Below are positions 45,624-57,478 of a stretch of 64,000 nt of DNA, in pieces. Source of the stretch: Zhongshania antarctica. GTDB taxonomy: Bacteria; Pseudomonadota; Gammaproteobacteria; Pseudomonadales; Spongiibacteraceae. Within the stretch, counting starts at the first letter, position 1. The number at the start of each line of letters is the position of its first letter. The position numbers and the translations under genes were made by a program. The notes beneath the pieces are model-generated. The model was not told the origin of the DNA. It ran no database searches and saw only the letters and a list, made by a program, of their open reading frames with translations. Where the stretch lies: the NCBI RefSeq assembly GCF_014202945.1, contig NZ_JACHHW010000008.1, forward strand, positions 1 to 64,000, written 5' to 3'.

Positions 45624-46709
45624 ATGAAACACCTCGAACTCGATTTGGGAGCGCGTAGCTATCCCATTTTTATCGCGCCCGGTATCCTTGGTGATGGTGC
45701 GCTGTGGCTGAAATATATTCGCGGCCAGCAGGTTTGTATTGTTAGCAATGACACGATTGCGCCGCTTTATCTGGCGAGTTTGAAGCAGCAGCTGGCGGAC
45801 AAGTCGGTCTGTGAAGTGATTTTGCCGGACGGTGAGTCCCATAAGACCTTGGCGGTGCTGGAAAATATTTTCGACACTCTATTGCAGGCGAATCACAATC
45901 GCAGCACTACGCTGATTGCCCTAGGTGGCGGCGTCGTCGGTGATATGTGTGGTTTTGCCGCGGCCTGTTATCAGCGTGGTGTTCAGTTTATTCAGATCCC
46001 GACGACGCTGTTGGCGATGGTGGATTCTTCGGTCGGTGGAAAAACTGGCGTAAACCACCCTCTGGGCAAAAATATGATTGGGGCTTTTCATCAGCCCAAT
46101 TGTGTATTGGCGGACTTAAATTTATTGAATACCCTGCCAGATCGCGAGTTTTCGGCGGGTATGGCTGAGGTGATTAAGTACGGTTTGATCTGTGATGCCG
46201 ACTTTTTTGTTTGGTTAGAGCAAAATATGAGCGCTTTAATGGGGCGTGATACCGAATTATTGAGTGAGGCGGTGTACCGCTGCTGTGTGAATAAAGCGAA
46301 TGTCGTTGCCGATGACGAGCGTGAGGGAGGGCGGCGCGCCATATTAAATCTCGGGCATACCTTCGGTCATGCTATTGAAACTGCGGAAGGGTACGGCAAT
46401 TGGTTGCACGGTGAGGCTGTCGCCGCGGGTACTGCGCTGGCGTTGGCGCTATCGGTTAAAATGGGATGGTTGCCGCCTGAGGTCGAAAAGCGAGGGTTAG
46501 CGCTTCTTGTGCAGGCAGATTTACCCATTGCGCCGCCGCCAAATATGAATGTGGATCAATTTTTGCAGCTCATGGGGCGTGACAAGAAGGTGTTGGATGG
46601 TCAGTTACGCCTGATCTTGCTGACGGGTTTGGGAGAGGCGGTGGTGAGTTCAGAGGCTAGCGTTGAAATCATAAGTCAGGTTTTACTCGCCGCTGGCGTA
46701 GGTGCTTAG
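45624..46709 (+). CDS. aroB: 3-dehydroquinate synthase
   Basis: Converts DAHP to 3-dehydroquinate, the second step of the shikimate pathway. The 361 residues show the NAD-binding [58 protein letters not shown] block and the metal-ligand segments [20 protein letters not shown] and HGEAVAAG. Follows aroK after 55 bases, the conserved aroKB pair. Confidence 0.97.
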   Translation: MKHLELDLGARSYPIFIAPGILGDGALWLKYIRGQQVCIVSNDTIAPLYLASLKQQLADKSVCEVILPDGESHKTLAVLENIFDTLLQANHNRSTTLIALGGGVVGDMCGFAAACYQRGVQFIQIPTTLLAMVDSSVGGKTGVNHPLGKNMIGAFHQPNCVLADLNLLNTLPDREFSAGMAEVIKYGLICDADFFVWLEQNMSALMGRDTELLSEAVYRCCVNKANVVADDEREGGRRAILNLGHTFGHAIETAEGYGNWLHGEAVAAGTALALALSVKMGWLPPEVEKRGLALLVQADLPIAPPPNMNVDQFLQLMGRDKKVLDGQLRLILLTGLGEAVVSSEASVEIISQVLLAAGVGA

Positions 46710-46883
46710 TGGGTATAATTTGCAGGTGGTTGATTAAAAATTGATCACTGGAGCGGGCGAAGTTTGTCGCTGGTGCCTCGTCCGTGTAGAATGTCACTCC
46801 TTTTTTCGGGTATGTGTAAAATTCCGAAACATTCTTTCCGACTATCTTTTTGTTTTTCTTAGTAATTTTGCGAGAGTCGTTTT

Positions 46884-49800
46884 ATGAGTACAGGCCTGTA
46901 CAGACCTGATGATGTGCGCGATAACTGTGGCTTTGGCCTGATTGCCCATATGCAGGGCACCGCTAGTCACAAATTATTGCAGACAGCCATCGAATCACTG
47001 ACGTGTATGACCCATCGCGGCGGTATTGCTGCGGATGGCAAAACCGGTGATGGCTGCGGCCTGCTGCTTAAAAAACCTGATGGTTTTTTGCGCTCCGTAG
47101 CTCGTAAAGATTGCGGTACCGAGCTAACCACTACTTACGGGGTTGGCCAAATTTTCTTGAGCCGTGATCCTTTGCTGGCGCAAGCCGCCCGCGCTGCGTT
47201 TGAAACGGTGCTAGTCAATAATGGTTTGACGCCGGCTGGTTGGCGTGAAGTGCCGGTTGATTCATCGGTTTGCGGTGAAATCGCACTCGCGAGCCTGCCC
47301 CGTATTGAACAAGTGTTTATTAATGTTGAGGGTATGGACACTCAGCAGCTGCGCACGTGTTTGTTTGTGGTGCGTCGTCAAGCCGAGATAGCTACTGCTG
47401 ATGACCCTGATTTTTATATCAGTAGTTTATCCAGCGATGTTATCTCCTATAAAGGTCTGGTAATGCCAGTGGATTTGCCGAGGTTTTATCTCGACCTGGC
47501 CAACCCTGAGCTAGAAACGGCAATTTGCGTATTCCATCAGCGCTTTTCAACCAATACCAGCCCGCGCTGGCCCTTGGCGCAGCCGTTCCGCATGCTGGCT
47601 CACAACGGTGAGATCAACACCATTGAAGGCAACCGCAATTGGGCTGAAGCGCGCACAGGTAATTTCAGTAGCCCATTGCTGCCTGATGTGTCTGAGCTAA
47701 TGCCCTTGGTTAATCGCACCGGCTCCGACTCTTCAAGTCTTGATAATATGCTTGAACTGCTGGTTGCTGGCGGCATGGATTTGTTCCGTGCGGTACGTAT
47801 GCTAGTACCACCAGCTTGGCAAAATATCGAACATATGGATGCTGATTTAAAGGCATTCTACGAATACAACTCCATGCACATGGAGCCGTGGGACGGTCCT
47901 GCCGGTTTGGTACTTACTGACGGCCGCTACGCCGTGTGTATGCTGGACCGCAACGGCTTGCGTCCGTCACGTTGGGTCATTACCAAAGATGGTTTTATTA
48001 CCGTCGCCTCGGAAATAGGTACTTACGGTTATCAGCCTGACGACGTTGTTGCCAAGGGTCGCGTTGGCCCCGGCCAAATTTTGGTTGTTGACACCGAAAC
48101 TGGCGAACTTCTTCATACCGAAGAAGTCGACAACCGCCTAAAATCGGCGCACCCCTATAAACAGTGGTTGCGGGAAAACGGCAATCGCCTCCAGGATCAG
48201 CTGGGCCAAGGCAATCGTCCGGCACTGCCCGAGGGCGATACGCTTGTCGCCTTGCAAAAGTATTTCCAAGTCAGCTTTGAAGAGCGTGAGCAGGTATTGT
48301 CTGCCTTAGCCGACAGCGGTAATGAAGCCGTAGGCTCGATGGGCGACGATACTCCTATGGCGGTGTTGAGTTCTCAGCAGCGCTCGCTATATGACTACTT
48401 CCGTCAAAAGTTTGCGCAGGTTACCAATCCGCCAATCGACCCCTTGCGGGAATCGATTGTTATGAGCTTGGAGACGCTGCTCGGCGCCGAGCAGAATGTG
48501 TTTGAGCAAACGGCCGATCACGCCGATCGTTTGATTCTGACTAGTCCCGTGTTGTCGCCAGATAAATTCGACCGCTTGATGCATGTCGATTCACCGCGCT
48601 ATCCCTTGGCGCGGATTGAATTGGCTTATGACCCAGCGTTGACCTCTTTGCAAAGCGCGGTAACTGCCGTTGCCGAGGCTGCAGAGGCGGCCGTGCGCAG
48701 CGGTAAAGTTATTTTGCTGCTCAGTGATCGTGCGGTAGAGCCAGGTATGCTGGTAGTTCACAGCTTGTTGGCAACGGGGGCGGTACATCACCACCTGATT
48801 AAGCAAGGTTTGCGCTGCGATGCCAATATTGTGGTTGAGACCGGCAGCGGCCGTGATTCTCATCAAATGGCCTGCTTGTTTGGTTTTGGTGCAACAGCTG
48901 TTTACCCCTATATGGCCTTCGCTGTGATCAGCGATATGCTGGACAGTGGCGAAATTCTTGGCGACGAGCAGACTGCTCACACCAATTACTGCAAGGGCAT
49001 TAATAAGGGCCTGCTCAAGATTATGTCCAAAATGGGCATTTCAACTATCGCGTCTTACCGCGGTGCCCAGCTGTTTGAAGCTATTGGTTTGGCAGATGAA
49101 ATTGTCGATACCTGCTTTAAAGGCGTTGCCAGCCGTATCGCTGGCGCCGGATTTGAGCAGTTGCAACGCGATCAAGAAGCCTTGGCGACCATTGCGTGGT
49201 TGCCACGCAAGCCGCTGGATCAAGGTGGTTTGCTGAAGTATGTGCACGGCAAGGAATATCACGCGTTTAATCCCGACGTGGTAATGACCTTGCAAGACGC
49301 AGTAAAAAGCGGCGATTACGCGGTGTGGAAGAAGTATTCCAATCTCGTCAATAATCGGCCAATTGCGACATTGCGCGATTTGCTCGGCATTAAGGCGGAT
49401 GTTAAAGCTATTCCGCTAGATGAAGTGGAGCCTATTGAAAGCGTGCTGCGTCGTTTCGACTCGGCGGGTATGTCTTTAGGTGCATTAAGCCCTGAAGCAC
49501 ATGAAGCATTAGCAACTGCAATGAACCGCTTGGGCGGCCGCTCTAACTCTGGTGAGGGCGGTGAAGATCCCGCGCGCTACGGTACCGAGCGGGTATCTAA
49601 AATTAAGCAGGTGGCGTCTGGCCGCTTTGGTGTTACCCCGCACTACTTGGTGAACGCCGAAGTTCTTCAGATAAAGGTGGCTCAGGGTGCTAAGCCTGGT
49701 GAGGGCGGTCAGCTCCCCGGTGGTAAGGTCAATGCTTTAATCGCGCGTCTGCGTTATGCGGTGCCGGGTGTTACCTTGATTTCGCCGCCACCTCATCACG

Positions 49801-51332
49801 ATATTTACTCCATTGAAGATTTGGCGCAGCTTATTTTTGACCTCAAACAGGTCAATCCAAGTGCGCTAGTGTCGGTTAAATTGGTATCTGAGCCCGGTGT
49901 TGGCACTATTGCCGCGGGTGTGGCGAAAGCCTATGCCGATTTGATTACCATCTCCGGCTACGATGGTGGTACGGCGGCGAGCCCGATCACCTCGATTCGC
50001 TATGCAGGTTCGCCTTGGGAGCTCGGTTTATCTGAGGCTCAACAAACTCTGCGTGGCAATGGCTTGCGTGGCAAGGTGCGGGTACAGACTGACGGCGGCT
50101 TAAAAACCGGCCTCGACGTAGTGAAAGCGGCCATGCTTGGCGCCGAGAGTTTCGGTTTTGGTACCACTCCGATGGTGGCACTGGGCTGCAAGTACCTGCG
50201 TATTTGTCACTTAAATAACTGCGCGACCGGTGTAGCAACCCAGGATGAGCGTCTGCGCGACGAGCACTTTATTGGTACTGTGGAAATGGTGATGAATTTC
50301 TTCACCTTTATTGCCATGGAAACCCGAGAGTGGATGGCCAGCATGGGCATTCGCACCATGGCTGAATTGATTGGTCGTACCGATTTAATGGAGCAAAAGC
50401 AGGGACAGACCGAGAATCACGGTTTGCTCGATTTGGCACCGATCTTGTACAAAGATCCTGCGATGGCAGGTCAGCCTGAGTTTTGCGAAGTGGACTTGAA
50501 CGCCCCCTTCGATAAGGGCGAAAAGGCTGAGGTTATGGTTGCTGCGGCCCTGCCTGCGATTGAAGCCAAGACCGGCATCACCTTGGATTTTACCGTTACC
50601 AACTGTGACCGCTCTATTGGTGCACGCCTGTCTGGTGAAATTGCCAAGCGTTACGGCAATCTCGGCATGGATGCCGCGCCGGTGACCTTGAATTTGAAAG
50701 GTACTGCGGGCCAGAGCTTCGGCGTGTGGAATGCCGGTGGTTTGAATATGTATTTGGAAGGCGATGCCAACGACTATGTCGGTAAAGGCATGGCTGGCGG
50801 TAAATTGGTTATTTACCCGCCCAAGGGCAGTGTGTTTGCGAGTCAAGATACGTCTATTGTTGGTAATACCTGTTTGTACGGTGCTACTGGCGGTAAATTG
50901 TTTGCAGCGGGGACCGCTGGTGAGCGCTTTGGCGTACGTAACTCTGGCGCCCATGCGGTGGTTGAGGGCGCCGGCGATCACTGCTGTGAGTATATGACTG
51001 GCGGTAATGTGACCGTATTGGGGCCAACCGGCGTCAATTTTGGTGCAGGCATGACGGGCGGTTTCGCCTATGTGCTCGATGAAGCCAACCGCTTCGTTGA
51101 CCGCTATAACAGTGAGTTGGTTGAAATGTGTCGGATTACCTCTGAGTCTATGGAGGCCTATCGGGCGCACCTGCGCGGCAATATTCAAGAGTTTGTGACT
51201 GAAACCGGATCGGCGTGGGGACAGCATATACTTGATAATTTTGACGACTACATCGGTAAGTTCTGGATGATTAAGCCCAAGGCGGCGAGCCTCAGCCGTT
51301 TGCTTGACTCCACCAGAAGACGTCCGGAATAA
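46884..51332 (+). CDS. gltB: Glutamate synthase [NADPH] large subunit
   Basis: The 1482-residue large subunit makes glutamate from glutamine and 2-oxoglutarate. Cys15 ([11 protein letters not shown]) is the glutaminase nucleophile after removal of a short propeptide. The class II amidotransferase domain (1-430), a central linking domain, the FMN-binding synthase domain ([32 protein letters not shown]) with a 3Fe-4S cluster ([15 protein letters not shown]), and the C-terminal beta-helix ([15 protein letters not shown]) are all present. It is followed by gltD. The 174 bases before it contain no gene. In many pseudomonads a DamX-like SPOR gene occupies this place. Confidence 0.97.
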   Translation: MSTGLYRPDDVRDNCGFGLIAHMQGTASHKLLQTAIESLTCMTHRGGIAADGKTGDGCGLLLKKPDGFLRSVARKDCGTELTTTYGVGQIFLSRDPLLAQAARAAFETVLVNNGLTPAGWREVPVDSSVCGEIALASLPRIEQVFINVEGMDTQQLRTCLFVVRRQAEIATADDPDFYISSLSSDVISYKGLVMPVDLPRFYLDLANPELETAICVFHQRFSTNTSPRWPLAQPFRMLAHNGEINTIEGNRNWAEARTGNFSSPLLPDVSELMPLVNRTGSDSSSLDNMLELLVAGGMDLFRAVRMLVPPAWQNIEHMDADLKAFYEYNSMHMEPWDGPAGLVLTDGRYAVCMLDRNGLRPSRWVITKDGFITVASEIGTYGYQPDDVVAKGRVGPGQILVVDTETGELLHTEEVDNRLKSAHPYKQWLRENGNRLQDQLGQGNRPALPEGDTLVALQKYFQVSFEEREQVLSALADSGNEAVGSMGDDTPMAVLSSQQRSLYDYFRQKFAQVTNPPIDPLRESIVMSLETLLGAEQNVFEQTADHADRLILTSPVLSPDKFDRLMHVDSPRYPLARIELAYDPALTSLQSAVTAVAEAAEAAVRSGKVILLLSDRAVEPGMLVVHSLLATGAVHHHLIKQGLRCDANIVVETGSGRDSHQMACLFGFGATAVYPYMAFAVISDMLDSGEILGDEQTAHTNYCKGINKGLLKIMSKMGISTIASYRGAQLFEAIGLADEIVDTCFKGVASRIAGAGFEQLQRDQEALATIAWLPRKPLDQGGLLKYVHGKEYHAFNPDVVMTLQDAVKSGDYAVWKKYSNLVNNRPIATLRDLLGIKADVKAIPLDEVEPIESVLRRFDSAGMSLGALSPEAHEALATAMNRLGGRSNSGEGGEDPARYGTERVSKIKQVASGRFGVTPHYLVNAEVLQIKVAQGAKPGEGGQLPGGKVNALIARLRYAVPGVTLISPPPHHDIYSIEDLAQLIFDLKQVNPSALVSVKLVSEPGVGTIAAGVAKAYADLITISGYDGGTAASPITSIRYAGSPWELGLSEAQQTLRGNGLRGKVRVQTDGGLKTGLDVVKAAMLGAESFGFGTTPMVALGCKYLRICHLNNCATGVATQDERLRDEHFIGTVEMVMNFFTFIAMETREWMASMGIRTMAELIGRTDLMEQKQGQTENHGLLDLAPILYKDPAMAGQPEFCEVDLNAPFDKGEKAEVMVAAALPAIEAKTGITLDFTVTNCDRSIGARLSGEIAKRYGNLGMDAAPVTLNLKGTAGQSFGVWNAGGLNMYLEGDANDYVGKGMAGGKLVIYPPKGSVFASQDTSIVGNTCLYGATGGKLFAAGTAGERFGVRNSGAHAVVEGAGDHCCEYMTGGNVTVLGPTGVNFGAGMTGGFAYVLDEANRFVDRYNSELVEMCRITSESMEAYRAHLRGNIQEFVTETGSAWGQHILDNFDDYIGKFWMIKPKAASLSRLLDSTRRRPE

Positions 51333-51351
51333 GCTAGCCGAGTAGCGATGA

Positions 51352-52782
<1,431 letters not shown>

Positions 52783-52785
52783 ATC

Positions 52786-52873
52786 GCAGGACGCTAGACG
52801 GGAGACGGAAAACGCGAAAGCTGTGTGGCGTTTCATCCTAGCGTCTCCCGTTTACCGTCGAGCATTGAGCGAC
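52786..52873. repeat. Dispersed repeat immediately upstream of hemE
   Basis: Contains GACGGGAGACG and its inverted counterpart AGCGTCTCCCG, around an AAACGC/GCGTTT hairpin. Bases 52838-52873 align with about 27 of 35 matches to 28619-28653 in the dnaB-tatC repeat. It ends two bases before the hemE ATG, so it may provide leader sequence to hemE or terminate gltBD transcription. Confidence 0.65.
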
Positions 52874-52875
52874 TT

Positions 52876-53940
52876 ATGACTGAACTGAAAAACGATACCT
52901 TCCTCCGCGCCCTCCAGCGCGAGCCAGTAGACTACACGCCAGTGTGGATGATGCGCCAAGCTGGCCGCTACCTCCCTGAATACCGCGCTACTCGTGGTAA
53001 GGCCGGCGATTTTATGTCGCTGTGCATGAACCCCGAGTTGGCCTGCGAAGTGACTTTGCAGCCACTGGAACGCTATCCCTTAGATGCTGCGATTCTGTTT
53101 TCAGATATTTTGACTATTCCCGACGCCATGGGACTGGGTCTGTATTTTGAAACCGGCGAAGGCCCGCGCTTTAAGAAAACCGTGCGGACGATGGCAGATG
53201 TTGACGCTCTCCCGGTTGTCGATGGCGAGAATGACCTTACTTACGTTTGCGATGCTGTGCGCACTATCCGTCGCGAACTCAATGGCAGAGTACCCCTGAT
53301 TGGTTTTTCTGGCAGCCCGTGGACCTTGGCTACTTATATGGTTGAGGGCGGTGGCTCAAAAGACCATGCCCGCTGCAAGGCCTTGGCTTTTGACCAGCCT
53401 GAGCTTATGCACGCGCTACTCGATAAATTGGCCAAAAGTGTCACTGCGTATTTGAATGATCAAATTCGCGCGGGCGCCCAAGCGGTACAAATTTTTGATA
53501 CTTGGGGCGGGGCACTGAGCCATAACGCGTATCAGGAATTTAGCCTGCGTTATATGCAGCGTATCGTCGACGGCCTGATTAAAGAAAATGACGGTCGCAA
53601 AGTACCGGTTATTTTGTTTACCAAAAATGGTGGCCAGTGGTTAGAGCTAATGGCGGCCACGGGTGCCTCGGCACTGGGCTTGGACTGGACTACAGATATT
53701 GGCGCGGCAAGAGCTAGAGTTGGCGATAAAGTTGCGCTACAGGGCAATATGGACCCGTCGATGTTGCGGGCGTCACCAGCGCGGATTCGTGAAGAAGTTG
53801 CAATAATTTTAGCCCGCTACGGCACAGGTCCAGGTCATATATTTAATTTGGGTCACGGTATTACCCCAGAGGTTGATCCCGCCCATGCTGGCGCGTTCAT
53901 CGAATGCGTGCGGGAATTGTCGGCGCCGTATCACAAATAA
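52876..53940 (+). CDS. hemE: Uroporphyrinogen decarboxylase
   Basis: Decarboxylates uroporphyrinogen III to coproporphyrinogen III in haem synthesis. I use the ATG at 52876 ([37 protein letters not shown]), which matches the family N-terminus. Earlier in-frame codons lie in the repeat. The 354 residues carry [17 protein letters not shown] (catalytic Asp), [31 protein letters not shown] and HGITPEVDP. The ribosome-binding site is weak (TTGAGCGAC). Followed by a strong terminator. Confidence 0.96.
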   Translation: MTELKNDTFLRALQREPVDYTPVWMMRQAGRYLPEYRATRGKAGDFMSLCMNPELACEVTLQPLERYPLDAAILFSDILTIPDAMGLGLYFETGEGPRFKKTVRTMADVDALPVVDGENDLTYVCDAVRTIRRELNGRVPLIGFSGSPWTLATYMVEGGGSKDHARCKALAFDQPELMHALLDKLAKSVTAYLNDQIRAGAQAVQIFDTWGGALSHNAYQEFSLRYMQRIVDGLIKENDGRKVPVILFTKNGGQWLELMAATGASALGLDWTTDIGAARARVGDKVALQGNMDPSMLRASPARIREEVAIILARYGTGPGHIFNLGHGITPEVDPAHAGAFIECVRELSAPYHK

Positions 53941-53960
53941 TTATTTGTGCACTCTAGAGA

Positions 53961-53992
53961 TGAAAAAAGGCGGGATATCCCGCCTTTTTTCA
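53961..53992. terminator. Bidirectional terminator after hemE
   Basis: A perfect palindrome with AAAAAAGGCGGG and CCCGCCTTTTTT arms around ATAT, 32 bases with both T- and A-tracts, serves hemE and the convergent gene ending at 54016. Confidence 0.95.
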
Positions 53993-54015
53993 TCGTAAAG
54001 CTATTCGCTTACGCG

Positions 54016-54573
54016 CTAGGGCATAACCTCAACAAAATTTCTCCATTTGTTTTGCATAGTGATATACCACTGCGGCGCACCATTGCACGTGCCAGAGAAC
54101 TCAAGCTTTGGGTAGTGGGCGGTTACCCGATTGAGGATTCCGTGATCCTTCTCATTAATATCGATAATTAATAAGTGGCGGCCACTGTCTAAATCTTTTT
54201 GGAAGCGCTTAAATTCGTGGTGGGGTTCTTGAATGCCGAACAGACCGCCTTCCCAGGTGAAAAAGCCCAAGACAACAATGGCGAGAAACACAAAGGGCGT
54301 CCAGCCGGCAGCCGTTTCGGTTGCACCGGAGTAATAGCCGACCGCAAGTACAACTGCCGCGGCCGCTGCACCCATCAAGGCGCTACGTTCCATTGAGTGA
54401 ACGACATCTTTGCGCAATACTGCTTCAACATCATTGAGTTTTCTTAGCGTCACGCCGCGATCGTCATTACTTAAAATATGAATTTGCGGGGTGGAGATTC
54501 CGTTTGCCTCGAGGTCGTGTTCAACCGTTTCGAGTTTGTCGAGATTATCAGCCAGAAAAAAATAGCGTTTCAT
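54016..54573 (-). CDS. Conserved membrane protein with N-terminal sensor-like domain, 185 residues
   Basis: I do not know a defined function. Homologs are found as unassigned membrane proteins in pseudomonads. Residues 1-60 look like a cytoplasmic alpha/beta domain (YFFLADNLDKLETVEHDLEANGISTPQIHILSN). Two membrane helices follow at about 67-84 and 90-107. The C-terminal 75 residues form another soluble domain (RFQKDLDSGRHLLIIDINEKDH). The layout suggests a hairpin membrane protein with two cytoplasmic domains, which is inference. It is alone and convergent with hemE. Confidence 0.75.
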   Translation of the reverse strand: MKRYFFLADNLDKLETVEHDLEANGISTPQIHILSNDDRGVTLRKLNDVEAVLRKDVVHSMERSALMGAAAAAVVLAVGYYSGATETAAGWTPFVFLAIVVLGFFTWEGGLFGIQEPHHEFKRFQKDLDSGRHLLIIDINEKDHGILNRVTAHYPKLEFSGTCNGAPQWYITMQNKWRNFVEVMP

Positions 54574-54777
54574 ATTATGCTCCTAACCGTAGCTAGCGTA
54601 TGCAGTAGCGCTGGTCTTAAGAGAATGCGGCCATTGCTGCTACAATCGTCTGCTTTAGTCTAGCAGTGTCAGGGCGGCCTGCCCCGCGCTAAATAGCGCT
54701 TTATTATTGTATTTTTGTCTAAGCCGAGGCGCTGTGATTTCCTATAAATCTATTGCTGGGGCGGTTTTGGGAGTGAG

Positions 54778-55350
54778 ATGGGCGTGATGAGTTTGGTAAA
54801 TGACGATAAAAAAGTGGTGGAAGCTGAAATTCGCCGTTGGCTTGAGCAAGTGGTTGTTGATTTGGGGCTTTGTCCCTTTGCCGCTAAGCCTCTTCAGGAG
54901 GAGCGGGTTAGCATCGACGTTAGTTTGGCACAAAACCCTGAAGATTTAGCCTCTGACCTGCACCTCGCGCTGTGTCGGTTAGAAGAGACTCCAGTGGCGA
55001 CCTTGGAAACGAGTCTTTTGGTGGTGCCCAATATGTTGGGCGATTTCTACGACTACAACGACTTCCTGGATATTGCCGATGCCATCTTATTGGAAGGCGA
55101 TTGGGAGGGTGAAATTCAAATAGCGAGTTTCCATCCCCAGTACCAGTTTGCTGGAACGAATAAAAACGACGCTGAAAACTTCACCAATCGGGCCCCGTAC
55201 CCCATATTTCATTTACTGCGCGAGGCCAGTTTAGAAGCAGTGTTGGCAGCGCACCCCGATCCAGATGCTATTCCTGAGCGAAATATTGAGCTATTTCAGG
55301 GTATGGATAAAGCCGCTATAAAAACATTGTTTCCTTACTGCTTTCGCTAA
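54778..55350 (+). CDS. DUF1415 family protein
   Basis: The 190-residue protein has the conserved N-terminal motif RRWLEQVVVDLGLCPFAAKPL, ETSLLVVPNMLGDFYDYNDFLDIA and IQIASFHPQYQFAGT...NFTNRAPYPIFHLLRE that characterise this family. Function is unknown. Start 54778 or the ATG at 54787 are both possible; GGGAG lies just before. Convergent with the DUF4136 gene with six bases between stops. No operon partner. Confidence 0.9.
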   Translation: MGVMSLVNDDKKVVEAEIRRWLEQVVVDLGLCPFAAKPLQEERVSIDVSLAQNPEDLASDLHLALCRLEETPVATLETSLLVVPNMLGDFYDYNDFLDIADAILLEGDWEGEIQIASFHPQYQFAGTNKNDAENFTNRAPYPIFHLLREASLEAVLAAHPDPDAIPERNIELFQGMDKAAIKTLFPYCFR

Positions 55351-55356
55351 TGCTTA

Positions 55357-55911
55357 TTATAGCTTGCCCGGCGGGAATTGATTTAGGATCTCGGCAACGG
55401 CTTCTTCTATCATTGTAGTATTGGCTTTGGGATCGCTATTATGAAGCTCCACAACCAGCGATCCTCGCCAGCTTAACTTCATGTCAGCACGGTTTATAAA
55501 GTCAATTATGATTTGTACATTGCGGTTGACGGTGTCCTTGCCCAGGGGCACACCCACCGAGCTGCTCATACCGAAATTGCCGCCAAAGCTGCCGATCCCT
55601 AAGCCTAGGCGCGGGCTGCGGTCGATGGTGTCGGCGGCTTCTGCCAAATAGTACTTAACAATAAAGTCGGCCGCCTGCGGCGCCGGAGCGTTGAGATATG
55701 CGCGATGGTTTAGCTGGGTTTGCAGTGCTGCTTTAACATTGTCGATAATAAAGGGAGAGATGTTTTTATCTGCGCCGCTGCTCTCTGACCAGAGGTAGTG
55801 TTGATAGCGACTGAAATCGATGTTGGGATTGTAATCGCTTACGACGTTGGTCGTGCTACACGCGCTCAGGAGCGTTGCAACGAAGAGAATAAATAGTTTG
55901 CTGGTTTTCAT
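55357..55911 (-). CDS. DUF4136-type lipoprotein
   Basis: The 184-residue protein begins with a lipobox (LLSACSTTN, Cys18). It has VVSDYNPNIDFSRYQHYLW and a C-terminal block ADMKLSWRGSLVVELHNSDPKANTTMIEEAVAEILNQFPPG that match DUF4136 lipoproteins. A Gly/Leu-rich stretch (PRLGLGIGSFGGNFGMSSSVGV) in the middle is typical. It should sit in the outer membrane. Function unknown. It follows tag (11-base gap), with both on the minus strand. Confidence 0.9.
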   Translation of the reverse strand: MKTSKLFILFVATLLSACSTTNVVSDYNPNIDFSRYQHYLWSESSGADKNISPFIIDNVKAALQTQLNHRAYLNAPAPQAADFIVKYYLAEAADTIDRSPRLGLGIGSFGGNFGMSSSVGVPLGKDTVNRNVQIIIDFINRADMKLSWRGSLVVELHNSDPKANTTMIEEAVAEILNQFPPGKL

Positions 55912-55922
55912 ATAAGCCTTCC

Positions 55923-56519
55923 TTATAACCAGTGTGGTCGGAAACTGTTGCCTACTTCAGCACACGCGGCGTGCCTTGGGCAGCTTAGCAGGTGATCATT
56001 AACAAAACCCAAGGCCTGTAAATTGGCATAACAAATGGTGCTGCCAAAAAAACGAAATCCACGCTTTTTTAGATCTTTACTAATGTGATCTGATTGGACA
56101 CTGGTAGCGGGTACTTCGGACAAGCTGTGCCAGTGATTTTGCAGTGGTGTGTCATCGAAGTAGGACCACATATAGCGAGCAAAGCTGCCGTATTCCTTTT
56201 GAATGTCTAAAAACAGGCGGGCGTTGCTAATGGCGCTTTCTATTTTTAAACGATTGCGCACAATTGCCGAGTTGGTCTTTAAAACCTCGACCATGTCGGC
56301 GTCAAATTTGGCGACTTTACGGGGATTGAAATTGGCAAATGCTTTTCGATAGCCTTCGCGCTTGCGCAGTATGGTGAGCCAACTGAGACCCGCTTGTGCA
56401 GATTCCAAAATAAGAAACTCAAAATGTTTGGCGTCGTCGTCACTGGGTACGCCCCACTCCGTATTATGGTAGCGAATATATTGCGGGTCACTAAGGCACC
56501 AGCCGCAAAGCTCAGACAC
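55923..56519 (-). CDS. tag: DNA-3-methyladenine glycosylase I
   Basis: Base-excision repair glycosylase that removes 3-methyladenine. The 198 residues contain CGWCLSDPQYIRYHNTEWGVP (zinc ligands Cys and His), FEFLILESAQAGLSWLTILRKREGYRKAF with the essential Glu, KDLKKRGFRFFGSTICYANLQALGFVNDH and the second zinc pair C...H near the end (LSCPRHAAC). The start MSELCGWCLSDP is as expected. It is divergent from the M48 protease gene. Confidence 0.95.
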   Translation of the reverse strand: MSELCGWCLSDPQYIRYHNTEWGVPSDDDAKHFEFLILESAQAGLSWLTILRKREGYRKAFANFNPRKVAKFDADMVEVLKTNSAIVRNRLKIESAISNARLFLDIQKEYGSFARYMWSYFDDTPLQNHWHSLSEVPATSVQSDHISKDLKKRGFRFFGSTICYANLQALGFVNDHLLSCPRHAACAEVGNSFRPHWL

Positions 56520-56629
56520 GAGGCATACTCCTTTTCTTTATTCTTGCAGATTACACCATTCACAGCGCTGGCGGCTATGCCATAATGACGGGCATTCTTA
56601 CCTAATACGCTTATTCAACAGGGAGTTTT

Positions 56630-57424
56630 ATGAAGATGATTAAGCCAGTTTTGGCCTTGTTATTGGCGGCAACTGTCGTGGCTTGTGCGGAGTCACCTAC
56701 TGGACGCCGTCAAATGCTTTTGTTTTCAGATGGCGAAATGTCGCAGATGGGTGGCACGGCGTTTGAAGAAATGAAAAAGAAAATGACCATCAATAAGGAC
56801 GGTGCGACGAATCGTTATGTTAGTTGTGTTGCTGATGCGATCACGGCTAGCTTACCCCCGCAGTGGCGGGGCAGTTGGGAGGTTGTGGTATTTCAGGAAG
56901 CCTCCGCTAACGCCTTTGCACTACCGGGTAAAAAAATTGGTGTTCATACCGGTATATTCTCTGTGGCGAAAAATGCCGATCAGCTCGCGACGGTAATTGG
57001 TCATGAAGTGGGCCATGTCTTGGCCCATCACAGTGCGGAGCGGATGTCGGTGCAAAGTGTTGCCGGTACGGGCACCCAGTTAGTGGGAGTATTGTTGGGT
57101 GAGGGTGCAGGTAAAGAGACCGTGATGGGCTTGCTCGGCTTGGGTACGCAATATGGGGTTGTGCTACCTTACGGTCGGGCCCAAGAGTCAGAAGCCGATT
57201 TAGTCGGTTTGGATTTAATGGCGAAGTCCGGCTTTAACCCCGAGGCGAGTGTTAGTCTATGGCAAAACATGAGTGCAGCCAGTGGTGGTCAGCCGCCGGA
57301 GTTTATGTCGACCCACCCCTCCCACGCGTCGCGGATTAAAGATTTGCAAAGGCAGTTAGCGACAGCAACCCCGCTCTACCAGCAGGCGCAGGCGAGAGGT
57401 ATTAAGCCGGTGTGCAAGCGCTAA
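56630..57424 (+). CDS. M48-family metalloprotease lipoprotein (LoiP/YcaL-like)
   Basis: The 264-residue zinc protease has a lipobox (VVACAE, Cys19), so it is probably anchored in the outer membrane facing the periplasm. The HEVGH site is at residues 125-129 and the downstream Glu ligand is in ESEADLVGLDLM. It also has STHPSHASRIKDL near the end. Similar proteins (LoiP, YcaL, BepA-like) act in outer-membrane quality control. CAGGGAG precedes the ATG. Convergent with cysE. Confidence 0.92.
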   Translation: MKMIKPVLALLLAATVVACAESPTGRRQMLLFSDGEMSQMGGTAFEEMKKKMTINKDGATNRYVSCVADAITASLPPQWRGSWEVVVFQEASANAFALPGKKIGVHTGIFSVAKNADQLATVIGHEVGHVLAHHSAERMSVQSVAGTGTQLVGVLLGEGAGKETVMGLLGLGTQYGVVLPYGRAQESEADLVGLDLMAKSGFNPEASVSLWQNMSAASGGQPPEFMSTHPSHASRIKDLQRQLATATPLYQQAQARGIKPVCKR

Positions 57425-57450
57425 ACAGAGAGGTAAGAGGAAAAGGTAAA

Positions 57451-57477
57451 CGCGACGGCAATAGCATTCTCGTCGCG
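57451..57477. terminator. Weak bidirectional hairpin between convergent genes
   Basis: CGCGACG and CGTCGCG pair over seven bases with a 13-base loop, but no strong T-tract follows in either direction. It may stabilise transcript ends between the M48 protease gene and cysE. Confidence 0.4.
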
Positions 57478-57478
57478 C

